Source of the DNA: Candidatus Zhuqueibacterota bacterium
Lineage (GTDB): Bacteria > Zhuqueibacterota > Zhuqueibacteria > Residuimicrobiales > JAFGEC01
Direction: 5' to 3'
NCBI GenBank assembly: GCA_016931775.1
Contig: JAFGEC010000238.1
Span: forward strand, 1-49,462
Length of the DNA: 49,462 bases
Position numbers and translations under genes: made by a program
The notes under the pieces: model-generated
The model's input: only the letters and a program-made list of their open reading frames with translations
Told to the model about the DNA's origin: nothing
The model's database searches: none
Part shown: positions 24,598-32,643 of the stretch, piece by piece
Layout: every line of letters starts with the position of its first letter
Numbering within the stretch: the first letter of the stretch is position 1

Positions 24598-27438
24598 ATG
24601 AAACGAATGGTTAAAATGATCCTGTTTTTTATTTTTGCATTACCCTGCTTTCATCCGGTCATTGCTCAGACCAACCCAATCGACCACTGGGAAACAGTTG
24701 TCTATTCCGATGACACATGGAAATACTTTATCGGTAATTCAGAACCGGATGCTCATTGGCGGGAATTATCCTATAACGACCAGGAATGGCTACAAGGCCC
24801 CGGTGGAATTGGATACGGTGACGAAGATGACAACACAGAAATTGAATCCTGCATTTCGCTTTTTTTAAGAATAAAATTTAATGTTTTTGATGAAAGTAAA
24901 ATAGAATTTGCATTCCTCAATATAAATTATGATGATGCTTTTGTTGCATACATCAATGATGTGGAGGTTGCCCGGGCTGGGATTTCCGGTGAACATCCGG
25001 CTTTTAACCAACCTGCAGATTTCGGTCATGAGGCAGAAATGCCAGGGGGAGGATTACCCGCCCCGTTCAGCATCGAAACAGACATTGTAAAAAGTTGCTT
25101 AAATCAGGGTGAAAATGTGCTAGCAATTCAGGTTCATAATACGGGCACGAATTCAAGTGATATGTCCTCAACGACATTTCTGACATTTGGTGTGAGTGAT
25201 ACAGAGCATTTATACCGTAAAACACCCGACTGGTTTCAGGTACCTCTTGTATTTGATTCGTCTGACCTGCCGATAATGGTCATTGACACGGAGGGGAGGA
25301 ATATTGTTGACGAACCTAAAACCATGGCACGAATGGGGATAATCTATAACGGGCCCGGTCAGAGAAATTCGCTTTCCGATCCTTTCAATGAATATGATGG
25401 GTGGATCGGAATTGAATACCGCGGAAATGCTTCAATGAGTTTTCCCAAAAAACCGTATACATTTGAAACACGCAACGAGGATGGTTCGAATAATAATGTC
25501 AGCCTTCTCGGTTTACCCAGAGAAAACGACTTTATCCTGCGGGCGGGTTTTATTGACAAGACCTTAATGCGGGATGCACTGGCTTATTTCATGTCCAGAG
25601 GCATAGGCCGCTGGGCTCCGCGGACACGGCATGTCGAATTGTACCTGAACGGCAGCTATCAGGGAGTTTATATTCTTGTGGAAAAAATCAAGCCGGATAA
25701 AAACAGGCTGAATATCGTTCGGATGGACAGTTCGGACATCGAGGGTGAAGCCTTAACGGGGGGCTATGTATGGGTCGTGCAACAAAGTGATCATGATGAT
25801 GTGGTTTTTTTAAATGACCGAAGAGAAGGAAATGCCCGCGTTCTCAAATATCCATCAGCGGACGAGGTTCAGCCGGAGCAGATTGAGTACATTCGCCAGT
25901 ACGAAGAATCTTTTCGAAGTTTGATGAAAAGTTCTATCTATAACGATCCGGTAAGAGGATATCCTGCTTACATTGACGTTTCCACATTTATTGACGAGAT
26001 CCTCGTCCAGGAGGCGACCGCGAATTCTGATGCCTATGGATGGAGCAGTTTTTTTTACAAGGATCGTAACGGTAAAATGTCCGCCGGGCCGGTATGGGAT
26101 TTTGACCAGGGACTGTCAAATTCAACATACAATAACGGCCATCACATTGATGGATTTGTCATTGAAAAAACCGAGGACTGGGCCCGGCCGCAATTTTGGG
26201 ATAAATTATGGGCTGACAAAGATTTTAAAGAAATGGTAAAAACCAAATGGAACGAATACCGGAAGGGTCCGTTTCAAACAGAAAGAATGTTCGCTTTTGT
26301 TGATTCCTTGACATTATATTTAAACGAGGCTCAGCAAAGAAATTTTCAACAATGGCCAATACTTGGTGTATTTGTCTGGAGAAGTACACCGGGTGTTGAA
26401 GAAAGAGATACCTATCAAAAAGAAGTGGATTATATGAAGGACTGGCTCGGGGCTCGACTCACATGGATGGATCAACAATTATATATGTCTTCGCCACCGG
26501 ATTCGTTTGAAATAACTGAAGGTTTAGTCGCGTACTATAAATTTGAGGAGAGCGGAGGAACGGCTGTAATGGACCATTCCGGAAACGGATTGGACGGGAC
26601 CATCATGGGTGGAGCAACGTACGATGAGGGTTTTGTCGGTGGCGGACTTGCCTTTAACGGCGTAGATGCATACGTCAATTGTGGCAATCCTCCAGAGTTG
26701 AATATGACGGAAGAATTATCATTGATGGCATGGGTTTATCCTCATGATATTACGGACGGCGGCCAGCACGATCCCTGGATTTCAAAAGGCGATCAACAGT
26801 ACGCACTTAAAAACGGAGCGGGTGATTATTTTGAATTTTTTATTTACGATAACGGCTGGCACGCTCCCAACGTCGAGCTTGATGAGAATTACAATGATGA
26901 ATGGCATCATTATGCAGGAACTTATGATGGCAGTGAACTAAAAATGTATATTGATGGAGAATTAATGCAGACCTACGAACACGAGGGCGTAATAAATACA
27001 ACAGAGTATGATTTTTACATCGGCAGTAATTCTCAAGCAAGTGGCCGTTTCTTTGAGGGCATTCTCGATGAAGTCAGGGTCTATGATATTGCATTATCAG
27101 ACGTTGAGATAGCCACCATTTATAATAGCTATAGTGACAGTGCTGTAAAAAATCATCCCAATCTTGCTGTTAGCGACTTTATACTGCATCAGAATTACCC
27201 GAATCCATTCAATCCTGTAACACGCATCGCGTACAGATTGAAAAACACCGAACATGTAACTATCAAAATCTACAATTCACTGGGTAGAGAAATAAAAACA
27301 TTGATCAACCAGAAACAATCCGCCGGATACCATTACCTTGATTTTACAGCACCCACAGACCTTGCGAGTGGTATTTATTTATACAAAATGCAAACAAAAA
27401 AATCACTTGAAATCAGGAAAATGCTATTGCTCAGGTGA
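24598..27438 (+). CDS. Secreted CotH-kinase protein with LamG and T9SS sorting domain
   Basis: A 946-residue exported protein: signal peptide (1-23), a beta-sandwich with the W-Y-GYGD pattern (about 30-200), a CotH kinase domain (about 215-560), LamG/concanavalin-like lectin domain (642-845) and C-terminal sorting domain (863-946). The kinase part shows the motif PKKPYTFE near residue 284, LYLNGSYQGVYILVEKI near 348, and the metal-binding GPVWDFDQG (Asp501, Asp503). CotH proteins are Fam20-like secreted kinases that phosphorylate Ser on exported proteins; the substrate here is unknown. The following gene carries a close copy of the LamG and sorting domains. Confidence 0.9.
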   Translation: MKRMVKMILFFIFALPCFHPVIAQTNPIDHWETVVYSDDTWKYFIGNSEPDAHWRELSYNDQEWLQGPGGIGYGDEDDNTEIESCISLFLRIKFNVFDESKIEFAFLNINYDDAFVAYINDVEVARAGISGEHPAFNQPADFGHEAEMPGGGLPAPFSIETDIVKSCLNQGENVLAIQVHNTGTNSSDMSSTTFLTFGVSDTEHLYRKTPDWFQVPLVFDSSDLPIMVIDTEGRNIVDEPKTMARMGIIYNGPGQRNSLSDPFNEYDGWIGIEYRGNASMSFPKKPYTFETRNEDGSNNNVSLLGLPRENDFILRAGFIDKTLMRDALAYFMSRGIGRWAPRTRHVELYLNGSYQGVYILVEKIKPDKNRLNIVRMDSSDIEGEALTGGYVWVVQQSDHDDVVFLNDRREGNARVLKYPSADEVQPEQIEYIRQYEESFRSLMKSSIYNDPVRGYPAYIDVSTFIDEILVQEATANSDAYGWSSFFYKDRNGKMSAGPVWDFDQGLSNSTYNNGHHIDGFVIEKTEDWARPQFWDKLWADKDFKEMVKTKWNEYRKGPFQTERMFAFVDSLTLYLNEAQQRNFQQWPILGVFVWRSTPGVEERDTYQKEVDYMKDWLGARLTWMDQQLYMSSPPDSFEITEGLVAYYKFEESGGTAVMDHSGNGLDGTIMGGATYDEGFVGGGLAFNGVDAYVNCGNPPELNMTEELSLMAWVYPHDITDGGQHDPWISKGDQQYALKNGAGDYFEFFIYDNGWHAPNVELDENYNDEWHHYAGTYDGSELKMYIDGELMQTYEHEGVINTTEYDFYIGSNSQASGRFFEGILDEVRVYDIALSDVEIATIYNSYSDSAVKNHPNLAVSDFILHQNYPNPFNPVTRIAYRLKNTEHVTIKIYNSLGREIKTLINQKQSAGYHYLDFTAPTDLASGIYLYKMQTKKSLEIRKMLLLR
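26521..27132 (+). repeat. LamG duplication, copy A (inside the CotH gene)
   Basis: Encodes residues 642-845. Aligns without gaps to copy B at 27744-28355 (204 codons each), by eye about two thirds identical in protein, with the central GGQHDPWISKGD to GWHAPN stretch nearly the same and clearly similar in DNA. Confidence 0.85.
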
Positions 27439-27480
27439 AATCAGGTTTAAAAAAGAGTACCTCATACTCAAAAATTCATC

Positions 27481-27543
27481 AGAAAGGAGGTGAATTAATT
27501 CCGATTGTTTAAAATAAACGGCTAAACTTTCAAGAAAGGAGGT
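27481..27543 (+). repeat. Two identical AGAAAGGAGGT motifs without a following gene
   Basis: The 11-base Shine-Dalgarno-like motif occurs at 27481-27491 and 27533-27543. After the first no start codon is near; after the second a GTG at 27554 opens only four codons. The real ribosome site of the LamG gene is a third, weaker AAAGGA near 27654. Confidence 0.6.
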
Positions 27544-27665
27544 TTTAAAAAAAGTGCTGCGTTCTTAAATCAATTTGATCTTTAGCATTGATTTGCATTT
27601 TGTTCAATTTGGTTTCTTATTGTATTTTAGGTGTGTATTCAGAAGTAAACTGAAAGGACATGCAA

Positions 27666-28658
27666 ATGAAAAAAACTCTCTTACTATTTGTCGTAATTCT
27701 ATTGTCTGGCGGATTTCTTTTTTCACAAGAAATACCCACCGTAGGACTTGTCGCGTATTATACATTTGACGAAGAAGATCCGCTTGTCGTAAAGGATCAT
27801 TCTGCACTCGGCCTTGACGGCGAAATTATGGGTGAAGTTGCCTATGAAGAAGGCGTTGTAGGGAAAGGATTGTATTTTAATGGAGCGGACACTTATGTTA
27901 ATTGCTACAATCCCGCAGAATTAAATATGGAATTCGAACTGACATTAATGGCCTGGGTTTATCCCCAAGACATCAATGATGGCGGGCAACATGATCCCTG
28001 GATTTCAAAGGGTGACAATCAGTATGCGCTGAAAAACGGAGCAGGTGCTTATTTTGAATTCTTTATTTATGACGATGGATGGCACGCTCCGAATATTCCA
28101 CTGGATGAATCTTATGATTTCGAATGGCATCATTATGCAGGAACATATGACGGCTACGAATTAAAGATGTTCATTGATGGCGAGATGCTTTTGATTGATC
28201 CATGGGAAGGGACAATAGACCCAACTGATTATGATTTTTATCTGGGTAGCAATTCCCAGGCTACGGGCCGTTTTTTCAATGGTATTCTCGATGAAGTGGC
28301 GGTTTATGAAGTCGCTTTATCGGAGGAGGACATTGCGGATATTTATAAAAGTTATTTCAGCAATTCGGTGGAAAAATACGAAAAATCCGCAACCGAATTT
28401 ACCCTGAATCAAAATTATCCCAATCCATTCAATCCAACGACTCAAATTACTTATAATCTTCCGGCCGACCAATTTGTGGATTTAAAAGTCTTTGATATCC
28501 TCGGCAAGGAAATTTGTTGTTTGGTCAACGAAAAACAGTCGGCGGGACTGCATTCCGTTCGTTTTGATGCAACCGGGCTTGCGGGCGGTGTATATTTTTA
28601 CAAATTAAAAACCGAGGAAAACGTTTTACTCACAAGAAAAATGGTATTAATGAAATAA
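27666..28658 (+). CDS. Secreted LamG protein with T9SS sorting domain
   Basis: Protein of 330 residues: signal peptide (MKKTLLLFVVILLSGGFLFSQ), one LamG/concanavalin-like domain (27-230) and a sorting domain (about 245-330) beginning LNQNYPNPFNPTTQ and ending RKMVLMK. It has no enzymatic domain; a glycan- or protein-binding role on the surface is likely. The frame allows an ATG at 27660, but AGGA is only one base from it and at the correct 6-base distance from 27666. It is a paralogue of the C-terminal half of the CotH protein encoded 228 bases upstream, apparently by tandem duplication. Confidence 0.9.
   Translation: MKKTLLLFVVILLSGGFLFSQEIPTVGLVAYYTFDEEDPLVVKDHSALGLDGEIMGEVAYEEGVVGKGLYFNGADTYVNCYNPAELNMEFELTLMAWVYPQDINDGGQHDPWISKGDNQYALKNGAGAYFEFFIYDDGWHAPNIPLDESYDFEWHHYAGTYDGYELKMFIDGEMLLIDPWEGTIDPTDYDFYLGSNSQATGRFFNGILDEVAVYEVALSEEDIADIYKSYFSNSVEKYEKSATEFTLNQNYPNPFNPTTQITYNLPADQFVDLKVFDILGKEICCLVNEKQSAGLHSVRFDATGLAGGVYFYKLKTEENVLLTRKMVLMK
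27744..28355 (+). repeat. LamG duplication, copy B
   Basis: Second copy of the 204-codon LamG cassette described at 26521-27132, same orientation, encoding residues 27-230 of the shorter protein. Confidence 0.85.
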
Positions 28659-28673
28659 ACCCGAAAGGTAGGG

Positions 28674-28742
28674 TGCGGTTCTGCCAAAGTATCTTTTAAT
28701 ATGAGGAAAGATAGTTTACGGTAGAACCGCAGCCTGCGGTTC
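28674..28742. repeat. Three-armed inverted repeat (alternative hairpins)
   Basis: TGCGGTTCTGCC (28674-28685) pairs with GGTAGAACCGCA (28720-28731), one G-T mismatch. That second arm also pairs with the adjacent TGCGGTTC (28735-28742) as an 8-bp stem with 3-base loop. The two folds exclude each other. It lies 15 bases after the LamG stop; no T run follows. Confidence 0.6.
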
Positions 28743-28940
28743 ATAATCTGCTGTATTACTAGACCAAATTAGACATCAAAAACTACACTCAAAGTGTTAA
28801 TGTAATGTTCAGACCAAAAATCACTCATTTCTATTAGAATTGAAAAGCATCAAGACAGACTGTTCAAAAAAATAAATACACAAAACGCATAACAATTCAT
28901 TTTTTCGATTTTGAAAATCCAAAACACCCGGAATTACCCG

Positions 28941-30521
28941 TTACTTCAACAACAACGCCTTGACGACTTTTATCTCCCCTCCTGCTCTCAATTTGAAAAA
29001 GTATATTCCCCCCGCCAAATTTTCCGCCTGATAGTAAGCCTCATGCCAGCCTGCCGGTTTTTCCTCATCTAAAATCCGGTCAACATACCGGCCCTGAGCA
29101 TTGTACACATCCAGTTGAACGTGACACGGTGTTGACAGCCCAAAGGGTAAAATCGTAGACGGATTAAAAGGATTGGGATAATTTTGCAGTATTTCAAAAA
29201 AACCCGGTGTTTGATCCATACGCTCCGTCACCAATGTGGGTGTACCCAACAATCCCCACGTCGCTCCGCAAATAGTTACATTTTGCAGAACATCTTGAAT
29301 GCTGTTGGGATCGATACTCCCGTTTGTATTCACTTTAATTTTAGACAGAACACCTTCAGCCGGTTGATTGAGATAATGTGAATACAATAACCACTCCCCG
29401 CCGGGACTCCACCCGTGCAATGTGACATTGTACAACGTATATTTTTGATCTTTAAAATAAATAGAACCCAAAGCGCGGCCGCTCATTGCATCGTAGACAA
29501 GAAGATATGTATACCACCCATAGCACCCCTTTAAAGCCAGCATCTTCTCATCCGGCGACCAGAACACATCCTGAACACCGCACCAGTTCGGATCCTTTTT
29601 CATATCCAAAAAAAGAACCTTGTTGTTGCCGTCTTTATCCGCGATATACAATCCCTGGTTTGTATAGCAGCCCTCCTGATAATCCAAAACAGCCAAACGG
29701 CCGGTTTGGCGTCCCACATCAAAACCATCAATATTGGCAATTCCGACACAGGGGGGAGTCAAATAGACCTCCTGATAGGCTTGTGCCCCTAAATCCGTGT
29801 ATTCGATGCTGTTTAATCCCTGCAGAAAATATATTCGATCGTCATACTCCACAGGATTCTGGAAATTGGTGCGGTAATCCGTATCAGGTATCAATTGAAG
29901 TGTGGTTGTTGCCGAGGGTGTAACAAAAACCTCCTGCGCATCGAATATGATCGTCCCGGGACGGTAAGCAACAACATACCGCCTTCCGGAGGGTACGTTC
30001 TCAGCCAAAAACGACCCGTCCGTTCCGGTATACAACAACTCTAATCCCTCAATATAAACAGGCGCACTCACCCAGGCACCGCCGCCAGATTTTAACACCT
30101 TGCCCTCAATAATTCCGCACGGACAACCCTGGTTCCAGTGACCCGAATTGGGACCGGGAGTAATCTGGTCCCACCAGCTGCCATCCGATGCAATACGAAA
30201 TATATTACGCCCGGCAGGTGTGTATAAATTTGTATTATCTGAACTAAAATATATGGATCTATTATCTTTGCCGATTCGCAGGTGAAATATTCCACCATTC
30301 TTTTGAACCGGGTGCACTTTAAAATCAAAAATCGCCGATTTTCCGCTTCCGTCCGTGTTTATGGTATATATTGTTGCATCCGTTTGAGAGGGATTTGACA
30401 GAGCAACCAGTATTTTTTCTACCGGATCGGCCTGACACGATGCCTGGGAATAAAATACCAGACATACAAAAAGTAAAAGTAGAATTTGTTTCAATTTTAA
30501 AAAACGATAATCGCTTTTCAT
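28941..30521 (-). CDS. Secreted propeller-like protein with T9SS sorting domain
   Basis: Exported protein of 526 residues: signal peptide (hydrophobic segment about 10-29), TolB/PD40-like beta-propeller repeats (for example IYTINTDGSGKSAIF, IFRIASDGSWWDQIT, DVFWSPDEKMLALKG, LHGWSPGGEWLLYSH), an inserted carboxypeptidase-regulatory-like beta-sandwich (about 136-208, GIIEGKVLKSGGGAWVSAPV), and a sorting domain from about residue 440 (LQNYPNPFNPSTILPFG). No catalytic residues are seen. AGGAGG precedes the ATG. It is 98 bases downstream of the aminopeptidase gene on the same strand and may belong to that unit. Role unknown. Confidence 0.82.
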   Translation of the reverse strand: MKSDYRFLKLKQILLLLFVCLVFYSQASCQADPVEKILVALSNPSQTDATIYTINTDGSGKSAIFDFKVHPVQKNGGIFHLRIGKDNRSIYFSSDNTNLYTPAGRNIFRIASDGSWWDQITPGPNSGHWNQGCPCGIIEGKVLKSGGGAWVSAPVYIEGLELLYTGTDGSFLAENVPSGRRYVVAYRPGTIIFDAQEVFVTPSATTTLQLIPDTDYRTNFQNPVEYDDRIYFLQGLNSIEYTDLGAQAYQEVYLTPPCVGIANIDGFDVGRQTGRLAVLDYQEGCYTNQGLYIADKDGNNKVLFLDMKKDPNWCGVQDVFWSPDEKMLALKGCYGWYTYLLVYDAMSGRALGSIYFKDQKYTLYNVTLHGWSPGGEWLLYSHYLNQPAEGVLSKIKVNTNGSIDPNSIQDVLQNVTICGATWGLLGTPTLVTERMDQTPGFFEILQNYPNPFNPSTILPFGLSTPCHVQLDVYNAQGRYVDRILDEEKPAGWHEAYYQAENLAGGIYFFKLRAGGEIKVVKALLLK

Positions 30522-30619
30522 GGGTTATCCTCCTGTCTTGTGCGAAAACCCAAAGATATGGCATAAAATTTACTCACCATCACAAATGAATATACATAAA
30601 CTTGCGGAATTTGACAACG

Positions 30620-32632
30620 TTATAATCGTATTATTTTAATCATCATATCCTGGTCCAGAACGGCAAAGTACACACCGGACGAAACGCGTCGCCCGGTCTG
30701 GTCGTATCCATCCCAAGTGCATTGATAGGAACCGGGCGGTTGCACCTTATCTACGACTTTAGCTACCAGCCTTCCCCGAACATCATAAATAAACAGTCGA
30801 ACGTAATCCTTTTGAGAAACGATATATTGAAGCACTGTTCGCGAGGAAAAAGGATTGGGGAAATTTTGCAGCAGGGAAAAATGATAGTCATCCATATTTA
30901 TATCTATATCCCGGCTCACTGTTTTCAAAATCCATTCATTGGGATCAATCAGGATTCTGGTTATTTGTTTTTCGGCACTTATTAAAAAGGTCTGTTCCTG
31001 CCGGTCGTTCCAAACGGTAACAAGAGAATCCGTTCCGTCCTGAAATTGCAGTAAAACCTGCACGGGCATAATAAAAACAGGCCGCCGGCCCAGTTTGCCC
31101 TGAGTTTGCCGAATATTCAATGAAATTTTTTTATCTTGCGGATCTTGAGAAAATGTGTAAAAATATTGAGGATAGTATTCGTCATAGAGCCATTGCTGAA
31201 AGAAAAAATCCAGATCTATTCCGCTTACATTTTCACAAACAGATAAAAAATCATCCGATGTCGCATGACTGTAGCGAATTTTTTCATAACCGGTATAGGC
31301 CTTCAAACATTTAAAAAATGATGCATCACCTAAAACACCTCTCAGCATATGTAAAAACCATGAACCTTTGGAATAGATAATGCCGATAAAAATTTGAAAT
31401 GGATCGGTCACCTCCTGCAGAAAGAGCGTTCCACCCTTTAGATATTCGTTTTCGCGCATTTTTTTTAAATAAGCTTCTTTGCCGTACTTGAATTCATGCC
31501 ACAATGCCTCGCAATACACGGCAAAGCCTTCATTCAACCACGCATGATGCCAGCTTTCACATGTTATCATGTCTCCGTACCACATATGAGCCAGTTCGTG
31601 TACCGCCACATCAAAATACAACTCGGACAAATTATTCATAACCGTGTTGGTCTGATTTTCAATGGCGTTGTAAAATCCAATTTCCGTCATGGCATATTTT
31701 TCCTCAGAAAATGGATAATGACCCAGGGTATGAATGAAAAAATCCATAACCTGCGGAAAATCAGCCATAATATCCCTTGAACTATTTAAATTCTCATTAA
31801 ACACATAATAATCTATAGGAAACTCGACCGGCCCGTTTATACTTTGCTGAAAATGGGTATAATTAGACACCGCCAGCATAACATAATAAGGAACAATGGG
31901 ATAACGCTCCCGCCAGAAAAATGTCTTTTTTCCCTCACCGGATTCGGTCTTTTCAAGTACGCCATTGGACACCGCAATATACTCACGTCTTTCTGCGGTT
32001 TTTTGAGGAATGGTAATATCGATGTAAACGGAATCGGCTTTGTCTCCAGGCCCATCTTTACAAGGCCACCAATAAAAAGAAAGAAATGGAGTGGAAAGCG
32101 TGGCAATAATCGGTTCATTTTTACCGTGAGTTTCATAAGCAAGCCCCTTGATTCCCCCGGCGCGCTCCGGTTTGCCCGCATAAAAAATTTTTATTTCACC
32201 CGTTTGAAATTTTTTATGTGATTGTTTTAGATGAATATAAATAGTGTCATTGGCAAAGCTGTGTCGGCGCACAGGTCCCTCAATACGGTCTATGCTGAGG
32301 GAATGGTGGAGATTCAATTTAAGTATTTCAAGTGAATCTATCGTCGCAGTAAAACGGCATAGTACCGAACCCTCGATATACGGTGAATCGATCTCCAGTC
32401 TGATATCGAGATGATAAAATAAAATGTCAAAACCGCTTTTATCATTCACATCAATAAAAGCGTTCTGCCACCGCTGCTGTTCTAATCGGTAAAAATTATT
32501 TAATTCGCTTTTCGAGTCCCCTGCAAACACCGGAAAAATCAGAACCTGAAATATAATTAGTACTGTCAAAACCGATACGACCGCTTTGCACCCTCCCAGG
32601 AGACGATTTGTATAATGGATGAATACGGTCAT
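30620..32632 (-). CDS. Secreted M1-family aminopeptidase with T9SS sorting domain
   Basis: Zinc metallopeptidase removing N-terminal residues from peptides. The 670 residues comprise an N-terminal signal/anchor (hydrophobic about 17-37), the M1 beta-domain (60-260), the catalytic domain with HELAHMW (His345, Glu346, His349) and NEGFA (Glu368, exactly 18 residues after), and a sorting domain from about 580 (LLQNFPNPFSSRTVLQ). The usual GAMEN exopeptidase motif is a divergent YNAIEN. It starts 11 bases after the subtilisin-type gene, with a poor ribosome site, so translation is probably coupled. Confidence 0.93.
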   Translation of the reverse strand: MTVFIHYTNRLLGGCKAVVSVLTVLIIFQVLIFPVFAGDSKSELNNFYRLEQQRWQNAFIDVNDKSGFDILFYHLDIRLEIDSPYIEGSVLCRFTATIDSLEILKLNLHHSLSIDRIEGPVRRHSFANDTIYIHLKQSHKKFQTGEIKIFYAGKPERAGGIKGLAYETHGKNEPIIATLSTPFLSFYWWPCKDGPGDKADSVYIDITIPQKTAERREYIAVSNGVLEKTESGEGKKTFFWRERYPIVPYYVMLAVSNYTHFQQSINGPVEFPIDYYVFNENLNSSRDIMADFPQVMDFFIHTLGHYPFSEEKYAMTEIGFYNAIENQTNTVMNNLSELYFDVAVHELAHMWYGDMITCESWHHAWLNEGFAVYCEALWHEFKYGKEAYLKKMRENEYLKGGTLFLQEVTDPFQIFIGIIYSKGSWFLHMLRGVLGDASFFKCLKAYTGYEKIRYSHATSDDFLSVCENVSGIDLDFFFQQWLYDEYYPQYFYTFSQDPQDKKISLNIRQTQGKLGRRPVFIMPVQVLLQFQDGTDSLVTVWNDRQEQTFLISAEKQITRILIDPNEWILKTVSRDIDINMDDYHFSLLQNFPNPFSSRTVLQYIVSQKDYVRLFIYDVRGRLVAKVVDKVQPPGSYQCTWDGYDQTGRRVSSGVYFAVLDQDMMIKIIRL

Positions 32633-32643
32633 TTTTTCAAATA

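Noticed and set aside
27575-27769. 64-codon open frame across the LamG gene start
   Set aside because: Out of frame with the LamG signal peptide, which has a proper ribosome site and clear domain content.
26521-28355. Mobile element as cause of the LamG repeat
   Set aside because: No terminal repeats, transposase or target duplication around the copies; tandem gene duplication explains it.
29486-29923. 145-codon open frame opposite the propeller-protein gene
   Set aside because: Lies fully antisense to a well-supported gene with sorting domain, and its composition (many Pro, Arg, His) is that of a shadow frame.
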